From: Agrobacterium sp. a22-2
GTDB taxonomy: Bacteria > Pseudomonadota > Alphaproteobacteria > Rhizobiales > Rhizobiaceae
Assembly (NCBI RefSeq): GCF_012276985.1
Contig: NZ_JAAXMM010000010.1
Coordinates: forward strand, 124,001 to 188,000
Length of the DNA stretch: 64,000 nt
Reading direction: 5' to 3'
Shown here: in pieces, positions 46,198-55,414 of the stretch
Layout of the letters: every line of letters starts with the position of its first letter
Numbering within the stretch: position 1 is the first letter of the stretch
Translations under genes and position numbers: made by a program
Notes under the pieces: generated by a model
The model's input: the letters and a program-made list of their open reading frames with translations, nothing else
Database searches by the model: none
What the model was told of the DNA's origin: nothing

Positions 46198-47604
46198 TCA
46201 GACGATGCGGATATAGCTGGTCATGCCGGTCTTCTGGTGCTCGATGACGTGGCAGTGGAACACCCAGTCGCCGGGATTGTCGGCCACCACCGCCAACTGC
46301 ACCTTCTCGTCCGGCAGGATCAGATAGGTATCCGAGACCAGCGGCAGCACCGGCCGGGTCGAGGACGACAGCACATGGAAATTCATGCCGTGGATATGGA
46401 TCGGATGGGCGTGCGGCGTGACGTTTTCGAGGTTGAGGATATAGGTCTGGCCACGCTTCAGCTCGGCAAGCGGCGCCATCGGATCGGCGCTGTCGCCCGG
46501 CCACGGCACCTTGTTGATTGCCCAGAACGAATAGCCGAGCGTGCCGCAGATCGAATCGCGGGCCGCGTTTTCGGCCGTGGCGCTCAAAAGCAGCGGAATC
46601 TGCTGAGCGTTTGACAGGTCGGGCGCCGGCGCCGGATTGGGCTCAAGCGCCGGTACGTCGCCAAGATCGCGCTTCAGGGACGTGCCGACCGCACGGAACG
46701 CGGCGACGGTCTTGGGCGCGCTCGGCCTGACATCGCAGAGCGTCACGATCTGGCCTTCGTCGTCGGGCATGCGCAGGATCAGGTCGAGCCGCTGGCCGGG
46801 CGCCACGATGGCCATGTCGAGCGGCATGGGCGCCGGCACCGGCTGGCCGTCGATGGCGGCAATCAGCGCGTCCGCGCCGTCGAGCTTCAGATTGTAGATC
46901 CGCGTCACGTCGGTCGCGGCAATGCGCAGCCGCACGAGACCGCCGGTGGGCAGGTCCTGCTGCGGTTCGATCTGCCAGTTGGCGGTCCGCACCGTGCCGA
47001 ACGTGCCGGTCTTGGCCGCGTCGCGCGGCTTGAACTGTTCGATGAACTGGCTGTTGCCGCCGAGCCGCCAGTCGCGCAGGTTGAGCGCGATCTCGGCGTC
47101 GAACACCGGATCGTTGGGATCCTCGACGATCAACAGGCCGGTCAGGCCGCGGCCGATCTGCTCCAGCGTATTGCAATGGGGGTGATACCAGAAGGTGCCG
47201 GCATCCGGCGGCGTGAAGGCATAGTCGAAGCTGTCGCCGGCATAGATATAGGGCTGCGTCAGGAACGGCACGCCGTCCATGCCGTTGGCGATGCGTAGGC
47301 CGTGCCAGTGCACCGTGGTCGGTTCCTCGAGGCGATTGGTGAATTTGAGCGCGAAGGCCTCGCCGCGTCTCATGCGCAAGGTCGGCGGCATGGCGCCGTC
47401 GATGCCGCCCGGCTGGCGATAGGTCATCATGCCGCGGGTCGTCGCCTTGCCGTCAATCAGCGCGTCGGTGATGGCGGCCTCCAGCTGATAAGGGTCGCTC
47501 GAGGCAAAGGCGCCGGAGACCTTGCCCGCCAGCCCGAGACCCAGGCCATAGGCGCCGGCAATGGCGGACCCTTTCAGCAAGGTGCGGCGCGACAGGGGCA
47601 ACAT
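46198..47604 (-). CDS. Tat-exported multicopper oxidase
   Basis: 468 aa. The Tat signal is SRRTLLKG at residues 5-12, followed by a hydrophobic segment. All four copper motifs are present: HWHG, WYHPH, HPIHIHG and HCHVIEHQKTGM with the axial Met, giving a three-domain cupredoxin enzyme of about the usual length. It may oxidise Cu(I), phenols or bilirubin-like substrates, or act as an FtsP-like protein. The longer frame from 47664 adds a basic stretch that is unlikely to be used. Confidence 0.92.
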   Translation of the reverse strand: MLPLSRRTLLKGSAIAGAYGLGLGLAGKVSGAFASSDPYQLEAAITDALIDGKATTRGMMTYRQPGGIDGAMPPTLRMRRGEAFALKFTNRLEEPTTVHWHGLRIANGMDGVPFLTQPYIYAGDSFDYAFTPPDAGTFWYHPHCNTLEQIGRGLTGLLIVEDPNDPVFDAEIALNLRDWRLGGNSQFIEQFKPRDAAKTGTFGTVRTANWQIEPQQDLPTGGLVRLRIAATDVTRIYNLKLDGADALIAAIDGQPVPAPMPLDMAIVAPGQRLDLILRMPDDEGQIVTLCDVRPSAPKTVAAFRAVGTSLKRDLGDVPALEPNPAPAPDLSNAQQIPLLLSATAENAARDSICGTLGYSFWAINKVPWPGDSADPMAPLAELKRGQTYILNLENVTPHAHPIHIHGMNFHVLSSSTRPVLPLVSDTYLILPDEKVQLAVVADNPGDWVFHCHVIEHQKTGMTSYIRIV

Positions 47605-47703
47605 GGCACTCTCCGGATGGGGTGTTCTCTGTGTCTTTTTAAAGTTGAGTTTCGAAATCAGCAATCAGGAAACGATGGCCATCTTGCCGCAGGCCCAACC
47701 GGA

Positions 47704-48960
47704 TCATGTCCGGTCGGTCTTGTCCTGTGATGGCTCGGCGGGCGGCGCGCCGGCCAGCTTGCTGAAGAAGGTCGATGTGCGCAGCAGATTGCGAAAGCCC
47801 ATGCGGCGTTCCGTCGTCGGCACACCCTCGCGCACCGTCATGCGCTGCAGCGTGTAGGCCAGGAAACAGGTGAGCACGACGGCGGTGTAGTAGAACAGGG
47901 CATGCGGCCCGAACAGGTCGATCATGAACGAGGCAAACAGCGGCCCGATGACGGCGCCGAGCGACCAGAAGAACAGCGTGCCGGCCGAGACCAGCGCATG
48001 CTGGCCGGGAGCGGCGTGGTCGTTGGCATGGGCCGAACAGAGCGAATAGAGCGGCATGGCAAAGGCGCCGAACAGGAAGATGCCGGCATAGTTGAGCCAC
48101 GGGCTGCTATCAGCAAACAGCGCGATGAACAGGCTGGCGGCCAGCGACCCGAGCGTCGCCACGAGAATGATCTGCCGGCGGTCGAGCTTGTCGGAATAAT
48201 GGCCGAGCGGATATTGCAGCACGACGCCGGCAAAGATGCCGACGCTCATGAAGGTGGCGATCGAGGTGACCGACATGCCGATGCCATCGGCATAGATCGG
48301 CCCGAGCGAGCGGAAGCTGGAATTGGTCAGGCCGACGACGACGCAGCCGATGGTGGCCAGCGGCGAGACGCGCCACAGCGTGCGCACATCGAACCGCACA
48401 TGGGCCGGCGCCTCCGGGCTCGAGCGGTCGGCAAACGAGATCGGCACCAGCGACAGGGTCAGCGCCATGGAGATGATGGCAAACAGCTGGAAGCCGTCGA
48501 GCCCGACGGCGGGGATCATGTACTGCGCCAGCGTCACGGCGCCGAGATCGACGAAACGGTAGACCGACAGGGTGCGCGCCCTGGTGTCATTGGTGACGCG
48601 GGCGTTCAGCCAGCTTTCCACCACCGCAAACAGGCCGGCGAAACACAGGCCCTGGACGAGCCGCATCAGGAACCAGCTGGTCGGGTCGATGAACAGAACC
48701 ATGCAGATCGAGGCGGCCGAGGCGATCGCCGCCAGCGCCGAGAAGGCACGGATATGGCCGATCGAGCGGATGATCCGCGTCACATAGATGCAGCCGATCG
48801 CAAAGCCGATATTGTAACCGGTGCCGATCATGCCGATCATCGACGGCGAAAACCCCTCCTGCAGGGCGCGCAGCGAAATGAAGGTGCCTTGCAAACCGTT
48901 GCCGCCAATCAGGATGCCGGCGGTAATCAGAAGGGGAATCAGGGCACGAATCTGCGACAT
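47704..48960 (-). CDS. MFS transporter (YcaD/MucK-type)
   Basis: 418 aa with twelve predicted membrane segments. The N-terminal half begins MSQIRALIPLLITAGILIGGNGL, with YVTRIIRSIGHIRAFSALA in the 2-3 loop and GFAGLFAVVESWLN-like helices; the loop after segment six has QYPLGHYSDKLDRRQII. The substrate is unknown. The start is MSQIRALIPLL at 48960; the frame from 49023 is not favoured. It diverges from aspS. Confidence 0.85.
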   Translation of the reverse strand: MSQIRALIPLLITAGILIGGNGLQGTFISLRALQEGFSPSMIGMIGTGYNIGFAIGCIYVTRIIRSIGHIRAFSALAAIASAASICMVLFIDPTSWFLMRLVQGLCFAGLFAVVESWLNARVTNDTRARTLSVYRFVDLGAVTLAQYMIPAVGLDGFQLFAIISMALTLSLVPISFADRSSPEAPAHVRFDVRTLWRVSPLATIGCVVVGLTNSSFRSLGPIYADGIGMSVTSIATFMSVGIFAGVVLQYPLGHYSDKLDRRQIILVATLGSLAASLFIALFADSSPWLNYAGIFLFGAFAMPLYSLCSAHANDHAAPGQHALVSAGTLFFWSLGAVIGPLFASFMIDLFGPHALFYYTAVVLTCFLAYTLQRMTVREGVPTTERRMGFRNLLRTSTFFSKLAGAPPAEPSQDKTDRT

Positions 48961-49390
48961 CGGGGAAATTCTGCTGAAAAAGAGGGCGATTGCGGGATGA
49001 ATCACCAGCGCTAGAGCACACATTAGGCAGGAAAGCGACGCTTTGACAGGCAGAATCGCGCAAAATGCGCAAAAGCTGCTTTATGCTACGGTTCCGGCCA
49101 TTTCAGCACAATCTGCGGCCCGGACGTCTCCGTTGATGCCCGGCTGCGCCGTTGGCCCGCTGGACGGGAGGCGGGTTCGGGCGCTTGCCTTCGACCGTCG
49201 AATTGGGACGAGTGTGCTGGTATGTCAGGCGAATCGATGTCATGGCGTGCGGCCGTCTCGGATCGTCCAGGCGCGCCAAGCCTTGACAAATCACCCCACT
49301 CATGCGCTTTTCCGCCCGATTTTCCTCATGCCAGCCGGGCTGTGTCTGTCGCGCCTGTGCTGACGCCAAAAATGTCCAGGAACCTTTGAA
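48961..49390. other. Long intergenic region upstream of aspS
   Basis: 430 bases between the divergent MFS and aspS genes. I see no gene, tRNA or repeat. A possible promoter for aspS is TTGACA (49283-49288) with a poor -10 (GCTTTT at 49306). The open frame 49043-49363 shows no coding features. Confidence 0.4.
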
Positions 49391-51181
49391 ATGCACCGTT
49401 ATCGCAGCCACACCTGTGCCGCTCTCCGCAAGTCCGATGTCGGCGCCACCGTCCGCCTGTCCGGCTGGGTCCATCGCGTCCGCGACCATGGCGGCCTGCT
49501 GTTCATCGATCTGCGCGACCATTACGGCATCACCCAGGTGGTGGCCGACCCGGACAGCCCCGCCTTCAAGCTGGCCGAGACCGTGCGCGGCGAATGGGTG
49601 ATCCGCATCGACGGCCTGGTCAAGGCCCGCTCGGAAGAGACCATCAACAAGACCATGGCGACCGGCGAGGTCGAACTCTATGCCCAGGAGATCGAGGTCC
49701 TGGCGGCTGCCAAGGAACTGCCGCTGCCGGTGTTCGGCGAGCCGGATTATCCCGAAGACGTGCGCCTGAAGTACCGCTTCCTCGACCTGCGCCGCGACAC
49801 GCTGCACAAGAACATCGTCAAGCGCACGCAGATCATCTCCGACATGCGCCGCCGCATGGGCGAGATCGGCTTTGCCGAATATTCGACGCCGATCCTGACC
49901 GCCTCTTCGCCGGAAGGTGCACGCGACTTCCTCGTTCCGTCGCGTATCCATGAAGGAAAATTCTTCGCCCTGCCGCAGGCGCCGCAGCAGTACAAGCAGC
50001 TGCTGATGGTGGCCGGCTTCGACCGCTACTTCCAGATCGCCCCGTGCTTCCGCGACGAAGACCCGCGCGCCGACCGCCTGCCGGGCGAATTCTACCAGCT
50101 CGACCTGGAAATGAGCTTCGTCACCCAGGAAGACGTCTGGGACACCATGGGTCCCGTGATGACCGGCGTGTTCGAGCAGTTTGCCGAAGGCAAGCCGGTG
50201 ACCAAGGACTGGCCGCGCATTCCTTATGACGTGGCGATCCGCAAATACGGCACCGACAAGCCGGATCTGCGCAACCCGATCGTGATGGAAGGGGTGACCG
50301 ACCATTTCCGCGACTCCGGCTTCAAGGTCTTCGCCGGCATGATCGCGTCCAACCCGAAGGTCGAGATCTGGGCCATTCCCGCCAAGACAGGTGGTTCGCG
50401 CGCCTTCTGCGACCGCATGAATGCCTGGGCGCAAGGCGCCGGCCAGCCGGGCCTCGGCTACATCTTCTGGAAGGAAGAGGACGGCAAGATTGCCGGCTCC
50501 GGTCCGCTCGCCAAGAATATCGGCGAGGAGCGCACTGACGCGATCCGCACGCAGCTCGGCCTTGAGGCCGGTGACGCCTGCTTCTTCGTGGCCGGCGATC
50601 CGGCGAAGTTCTACAAGTTTGCCGGCGAAGCCCGCACCCGCGCCGGCGAGGAACTGAACCTTGTCGACCGCGACCGGTTCGAGCTGTGCTGGATCATCGA
50701 CTTCCCGTTCTACGAATGGAACGAGGACGAGAAGAAGGTCGATTTCGCCCACAATCCGTTCTCCATGCCGCAGGGCGGCATCGATGCGCTGGAGAACCAG
50801 GACCCGCTGACGATCAAGGCCTACCAGTATGACGCCGTCTGCAACGGCTTTGAAATCGCCTCCGGTTCGATCCGTAACCAGTCGCCGGAACTGATGGTCA
50901 AGGCCTTCGAAAAGGTCGGCCTCAGCCAGGCCGATGTCGAGGAGCGTTTTGGCGGCATGTATCGTGCCTTCCAGTACGGGGCGCCTCCCCATGGCGGCGC
51001 CGCCTTCGGCATCGACCGTGTCGTCATGCTGCTGGTCGGTGCGAAGAACCTGCGCGAAGTCACGCTGTTCCCGATGAACCAGCAGGCCCAGGACTTGCTG
51101 ATGAACGCCCCGGCACCGGCCACACCGACCCAGCTGCGCGAACTGGCGCTGCGCGTCGTGCCGACGCCGAAGAAGGACTGA
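49391..51181 (+). CDS. aspS: Aspartyl-tRNA synthetase
   Basis: 596 aa class II enzyme of the bacterial type. The anticodon-binding OB fold lies at about 1-110 ([18 protein letters not shown], then [20 protein letters not shown]). Catalytic motif 2 is [10 protein letters not shown], a GAD insertion domain lies in the middle, and motif 3 is [14 protein letters not shown]. Its length fits the bacterial AspRS family. Whether it is discriminating or charges tRNA-Asn as well cannot be told from sequence alone. Confidence 0.97.
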   Translation: MHRYRSHTCAALRKSDVGATVRLSGWVHRVRDHGGLLFIDLRDHYGITQVVADPDSPAFKLAETVRGEWVIRIDGLVKARSEETINKTMATGEVELYAQEIEVLAAAKELPLPVFGEPDYPEDVRLKYRFLDLRRDTLHKNIVKRTQIISDMRRRMGEIGFAEYSTPILTASSPEGARDFLVPSRIHEGKFFALPQAPQQYKQLLMVAGFDRYFQIAPCFRDEDPRADRLPGEFYQLDLEMSFVTQEDVWDTMGPVMTGVFEQFAEGKPVTKDWPRIPYDVAIRKYGTDKPDLRNPIVMEGVTDHFRDSGFKVFAGMIASNPKVEIWAIPAKTGGSRAFCDRMNAWAQGAGQPGLGYIFWKEEDGKIAGSGPLAKNIGEERTDAIRTQLGLEAGDACFFVAGDPAKFYKFAGEARTRAGEELNLVDRDRFELCWIIDFPFYEWNEDEKKVDFAHNPFSMPQGGIDALENQDPLTIKAYQYDAVCNGFEIASGSIRNQSPELMVKAFEKVGLSQADVEERFGGMYRAFQYGAPPHGGAAFGIDRVVMLLVGAKNLREVTLFPMNQQAQDLLMNAPAPATPTQLRELALRVVPTPKKD

Positions 51182-51219
51182 GCTTGATGTGAGGGCGGCT
51201 TGTCTGCCTCAACGTGCTA

Positions 51220-51361
51220 GCCCCTCATCCGCCTGCCGGCACCTTCTCCCCGTTTTGACGGGGAGAAGGACGAGCGCCGCATAGGTCAACGCTGATCTCA
51301 GGCGTTGAGTGGGGGCACGTCCCCTCTCCCCGCTTGCGGGGAGAGGGCTAGGGTGAGGGGC
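51220..51361. repeat. Composite palindromic intergenic element (REP/RIME-like)
   Basis: Two perfect 12-bp hairpins lie side by side: 51242-51253/51258-51269 (loop TTTG) and 51322-51333/51336-51347 (loop TT). Outer near-inverted arms GCCCCTCATCC (51220-51230) and GGGTGAGGGGC (51351-51361) frame them. The pattern is of the palindromic intergenic repeats common in Rhizobiales genomes. It separates convergent aspS and acyltransferase genes and can also act as a terminator. Confidence 0.75.
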
Positions 51362-51389
51362 AAGGTCGATAACCGATGCCGTCGCATCC

Positions 51390-52397
51390 TCAGTCCGCGA
51401 CAATCGCATTGTCGAGGAAGAACCATTGGTCGAGATGGGCCCGGATCATCGGTTCGATCACCGAATTGAGCAAAGCGATATCCTCGATGATCCGTTCGCC
51501 GTTCTTGGCCTCCGGCGGCAGGGTGATCGGCGGCAGCGCCTGGCAGACGAAGGTGAAGCCGTCTTTGCGCAGATTGTACCACGGGCAGATCGTCGCCCCG
51601 GTCATGCGGGCGAGCCGGATGGTCATCGCCAGATTGCCTTCCAGATGCGGCTTGCGGCCGAACAGCGGGCCGCGGATCTTGCCGCCGACACCTTCGTCGC
51701 AGAAGGCCGAGACGATGCCGCCGCTTTTCAGCACCCGCACGGCCGGGCGAATGCCTTCAAGGCCCGGTGGCAGGAAGTTGAGGCCGTTCTTGCGGCGCAC
51801 ACGCTCCGAAATCCATGCCTTGGCGCGGCCCGGCGGCGGCGTGTAATTGACATAAGGCACCAGGCCGGCGCGCTTCAGCACGATCGGGCCGATCTCCCAA
51901 TTGCCGAGATGCATGCCGACGAAGATCACCGGCCCGCGCTTGGCGGCGTCCGCGACCCATTCGATATTGTGCACCTCGATGCGTTCGGGGTGATTTGCCA
52001 GCCGGTTGATCACCGAAAACTCGGTCATCAACCGCCCCTGGGTGCGACAGTTCTCAAGGAACAGCGCTTCCTGCTCGGCAGAGCTCAGATGCGGGCACAG
52101 TTTTGCGATCGTGGCGCGGGCGCGCTTTTCGGCCGCCTTGTGAAAGCGGGGGATGGCGAAGACGCCGAGACGCGCGCCGAAATTCGAACAGGCATCCATC
52201 GGCAAGAGCTTCAGGCCGAAATGGCCGAGAAGATGCAGGCCGTTCCAGATATTGTCGCTGATCCAGTAGCGCGTAAATGCCGCCCGCCGCTCGCCGCCGG
52301 CCATCAGGTCGGCAAGGCCCGGCCGCTCCGCCCGGCGGAAGATCCAGGCCTTGCGCTTGGCGATGCCGTCCCTGGTCGGTTCCTTTGGCGCGCTCAT
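51390..52397 (-). CDS. Lipid A biosynthesis acyltransferase (LpxL/HtrB family)
   Basis: 335 aa. The family motif HLGNWE (H-x4-E) lies in VIFVGMHLGNWEIGP, followed by GLNFLPPGLEGIRPAVRVLKSGG and GGKIRGPLFGRKPHLEGN. Members transfer acyl groups to lipid A on the inner membrane. The start MSAPKEPTRDG at 52397 overlaps the stop of the cytochrome P450 gene (ATGA), so it is coupled to a P450. The acyl donor and target are unknown; it might not act on lipid A at all. Confidence 0.85.
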   Translation of the reverse strand: MSAPKEPTRDGIAKRKAWIFRRAERPGLADLMAGGERRAAFTRYWISDNIWNGLHLLGHFGLKLLPMDACSNFGARLGVFAIPRFHKAAEKRARATIAKLCPHLSSAEQEALFLENCRTQGRLMTEFSVINRLANHPERIEVHNIEWVADAAKRGPVIFVGMHLGNWEIGPIVLKRAGLVPYVNYTPPPGRAKAWISERVRRKNGLNFLPPGLEGIRPAVRVLKSGGIVSAFCDEGVGGKIRGPLFGRKPHLEGNLAMTIRLARMTGATICPWYNLRKDGFTFVCQALPPITLPPEAKNGERIIEDIALLNSVIEPMIRAHLDQWFFLDNAIVAD

Positions 52398-53833
52398 GCC
52401 GCGTGGTCCTGGCGGCGGTGCAGGGTCACCGGCAATCCGCCTTTCGGCCGCAGGGTCAGGCGGCAGATCGGCTCGACCTTGTGATCTTCGGCGACGCGAA
52501 CCTTGTATTTCTGGGCAATGATCGCGAGACACAGGATCGATTCCGTCAGGCCGAAATGCAGGCCGGGGCAGACCCGCGGTCCGCTGGCAAAGGGAATGTA
52601 GCTGTAGGGCGTCGGACGCTTGCCATTCATGAAGCGCTCGGGCTTGAACAGATGCGGGTCTTCGAACAGGCCGGCGGTGCGGTGCAGGATCCACGGCACG
52701 ATCAGCACCAGCGCGCCCGGCGCCACGTCGATATCGCCGATCTTGTCGGCCTGCTTGGCCTGGCGGGCAAGGATCGGCACCGGCGGATAGAGCCGCAGGG
52801 TCTCCTCGATGATCGCCTTGCAGAGTTCCAGCTTCGGCACGTCGTCGATCGTCGGCGTGCGGTCGCCGCAGACCTTTGCGATTTCCGCATGCAGCGCCTT
52901 TTCGACCCATTCGGCGCGCGACAGCAGATACCACGACCAAGTCAGCGTCGCCGCCGTGGTCTCGTGGCCGGCCATGAAAATGGTCGCTGCCTCGTTGCGT
53001 AGCGCCACCTGGTCGAGTTTGAGCTCCGGATTGCGCTGCTGCCGGCGGATCAGCAGTTCGACCATGGAATTGTGGTCGCCGCGCCCGGCCAGGTGATCCT
53101 CCACCACCTTGTCGATGATGCCGTGGATGCGCTTCACCGAGCGGCGCAGCGACGGCGTGCGCAGCACCGGCAGGCCTTCGTCGAAACCGAGGAAATAGCC
53201 GATATTGATACTGTCGATCAGCGACTGGTAGCTGGTGAAGCTGTCGGTCACCGCATCGGCGCTGTCCTTGCCGAGCTGGTTGCCGAACACGCTTCTGGAA
53301 ATGATCTCGGCGGTCAGGCCCGCCATCTCGTGCAGGGCGTTGACGGTCGCACCTTCCGGCATGCCGTCCCAGCGATGCACCAGTTCGGTTGCCGTCTTCT
53401 CCATCACCGGGCCGAAGGTCGGCACGCGGTTCATGTGCACGATATCGGAGACCAGCGAGCGGCGCTGCTTCCAGGTCTCGCCATCGGAAATGAACAGGCC
53501 GTCGCCCAGCAGATATTCCAGCGCCCGGCGCATCTGCGGGCTCTTGCGCTCGAAATTCTCGTGGCGCTTGACCACGACCTGGCGGATCATGTCGGGCGAA
53601 TTGACCACGACGATCTGCCGCCCGAGCAGCTTGATCTGGGAAACCTTCTCGATGTAGTCGCTGGCCCGCCAGATCGACAGGAAGTCGGCGCGCGCCTGCA
53701 ACAGCAGTTGCAGCGGCTTGCCCGGCGCTCCTGAATAATACTTGGCATGGGCCGGCTCGAAGACCTCGCCGGAAAGCTGTTCCTTGAATTCGACAGGGCG
53801 CTGTAGCCAGGAGAGCATGAAGGATCCGATCAT
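52394..53833 (-). CDS. Cytochrome P450
   Basis: 479 aa, no membrane anchor obvious. The I-helix is FMAGHETTAATLTWSW, the K-helix EETLRLYPPVPILARQA has the ExxR, and the heme-binding loop FASGPRVCPG carries the axial Cys422. The substrate is unknown; the length and motif set suit a fatty-acid, terpenoid or sterol-type P450. The start MIGSFMLSWLQRP at 53833 is preferred over 53818. It overlaps the acyltransferase by four bases and precedes it on the transcript. Confidence 0.92.
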   Translation of the reverse strand: MIGSFMLSWLQRPVEFKEQLSGEVFEPAHAKYYSGAPGKPLQLLLQARADFLSIWRASDYIEKVSQIKLLGRQIVVVNSPDMIRQVVVKRHENFERKSPQMRRALEYLLGDGLFISDGETWKQRRSLVSDIVHMNRVPTFGPVMEKTATELVHRWDGMPEGATVNALHEMAGLTAEIISRSVFGNQLGKDSADAVTDSFTSYQSLIDSINIGYFLGFDEGLPVLRTPSLRRSVKRIHGIIDKVVEDHLAGRGDHNSMVELLIRRQQRNPELKLDQVALRNEAATIFMAGHETTAATLTWSWYLLSRAEWVEKALHAEIAKVCGDRTPTIDDVPKLELCKAIIEETLRLYPPVPILARQAKQADKIGDIDVAPGALVLIVPWILHRTAGLFEDPHLFKPERFMNGKRPTPYSYIPFASGPRVCPGLHFGLTESILCLAIIAQKYKVRVAEDHKVEPICRLTLRPKGGLPVTLHRRQDHAA

Positions 53834-54003
53834 TGCCTGCAGGTGCCGTTCGGGTTTAGCGGCCCGTGGCGAGGCGTCAACCCATCGGCGCCAGATTAGC
53901 CCGAATTTGATGCCGGCAGAATATCGGCAAGGCCGGCGCACCTGTGACGAATGCGCGCTGCCGGCGGACCGGCAGCGGCAGGTTCAAAGGGATGCTGCCG
54001 GCA

Positions 54004-55200
54004 TCAGTCGTTGGCCGTCACGTCGATGCCGAGCACCTTCGGCAGCGTTTCCGGCGCACCCATGCTGGCTCCCATGATCATCGGGAACGGCACCGGGTTT
54101 TCCGGAGCAGCCGTGATGGTGAAGCTTTCCGGCTTGTCGATATAGGCGTTGACGGCGGCCGAGACGGTGTTCTGGATGTCGCCGAGCTTGGCCTGGGCCA
54201 AAAGCAGGGGAACCATGCCCTTGACCATCTGGCCGATATCCTCGCCCGACATGCCGCCCTGCTGGGCGCCGGCGTAATCCAGGCCGCGCTTGGTGATGCC
54301 GTCGTCCTCGAAGCGGATCTCGGCGCCGACGAAGTTCATCTGCTGGGCAAGGCCGAGCATGGCAAGGCCGGCGGCCTGCTGGGCTTGCTGGTTGTTCGGA
54401 TCGGTCTGCATGGTGCGGGCCGTTTCCTGCAACTGCTTGACCAGTTCCATCGTGTAGCCGGACAGGGTGAAGGCGAGGTTCAGGCGGCCGATGCTGGCGA
54501 AATCGAAGGCATATTCCTCGACGTCGATCGTACCGCTCGGCAGCTCCCAGCTGCCCTTCATCGTCACCTTGCCGTCGAGCGACGTCAGGCCGAGCTTCTC
54601 GATCGCCTCCTTGGACTTTGCATCCTCGACCATGCTGAGGTCGCCCTTGATGCCGGTGACCTCGCCTTCGAAGCTGAGCGTCGTACCTTCATCGTCGACG
54701 CCCATTTCGGCACTGGATTCGGCAATCGAGAACACCGGCTTGCCGTCGACCGTGACGGAAATCGGGCCGCTATGGGCTTCCTCGTAGAGCATCAGCGAAT
54801 CGATGTCGCCGCTGGTCGTGCTGGCCGGTACATGAATGCCGGCAAGGTAGAGATCGGCCACCGAGAAACTGGCCTTGTCTTGGATGAAGTTGATGGCCGG
54901 AAAATCCAGCCGCTCGATATAATAGGCGCCGCCGTCTTCTTCGCTGACCCCTTTGAGGGTCAGGTCGCCGACCGGCAGAGGCTTGGCATCCGGCGTGTTG
55001 ACCGTCAGCGTGACCCCCTTGAGCAACACGTCGTCGCCATCGACCTCCACGGCACTGGCGGAGATCTTGCCGCTGCCGGCCGCATAGGCGGCATTGATCT
55101 TGGCGAGCAGATCCTGTCCGTCCAGCGCCCAGACCGGGCCGGGAAGCATGACGAGAGCAGCGCCCGCGAGGAAAAGTCTGGTGGTGCTGAAGTAGGTCAT
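54004..55200 (-). CDS. Secreted/periplasmic protein of unknown function
   Basis: 398 aa with a signal peptide to about residue 25 (TTRLFLAGAALVMLPGPVWA). The rest is repetitive beta-strand in character, with a helical stretch rich in Gln (TDPNNQQAQQAAGLAML). It has several Gly/Val-rich segments and no family I recognise. It is likely exported. The start is the ATG at 55200; the open frame to 55368 is not used. It diverges from parC. Confidence 0.7.
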   Translation of the reverse strand: MTYFSTTRLFLAGAALVMLPGPVWALDGQDLLAKINAAYAAGSGKISASAVEVDGDDVLLKGVTLTVNTPDAKPLPVGDLTLKGVSEEDGGAYYIERLDFPAINFIQDKASFSVADLYLAGIHVPASTTSGDIDSLMLYEEAHSGPISVTVDGKPVFSIAESSAEMGVDDEGTTLSFEGEVTGIKGDLSMVEDAKSKEAIEKLGLTSLDGKVTMKGSWELPSGTIDVEEYAFDFASIGRLNLAFTLSGYTMELVKQLQETARTMQTDPNNQQAQQAAGLAMLGLAQQMNFVGAEIRFEDDGITKRGLDYAGAQQGGMSGEDIGQMVKGMVPLLLAQAKLGDIQNTVSAAVNAYIDKPESFTITAAPENPVPFPMIMGASMGAPETLPKVLGIDVTAND

Positions 55201-55276
55201 CAAGGGTCCTCTTGAATGGTGAATGTCCGAAAATCCGTTATCGGCATGAAGAGCATGTCTTTTATAGGATCGGCCC

Positions 55277-55298
55277 GCAAAAGTTCCACCGCTTTTGC
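55277..55298. promoter_or_regulatory. Inverted repeat between secreted protein gene and parC
   Basis: GCAAAAG (55277-55283) and CTTTTGC (55292-55298) form an exact 7-bp inverted repeat with an 8-base spacer, in the 214-base gap between divergent genes. It could be an operator or a small hairpin; no protein is implied. Confidence 0.35.
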
Positions 55299-55414
55299 AC
55301 TTGTCGATCAATTTGTCAGAACTTGCTGTGACTGTGGTCATAAGCCCTGGTAATCCACAGCCGCGCACCCTTGCTTGCCTTGCCGGAACAGGGCTTCTCG
55401 GTTAGTCAGAAACC

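Noticed and set aside
49283..49311. TTGACA with 17-base spacing as an aspS promoter
   Set aside because: The -10 (GCTTTT) is too poor to list as a promoter; mentioned only in the intergenic entry.
49103..50992. 629-residue minus-strand frame over aspS
   Set aside because: Antisense to a certain aspS, no recognisable domain.
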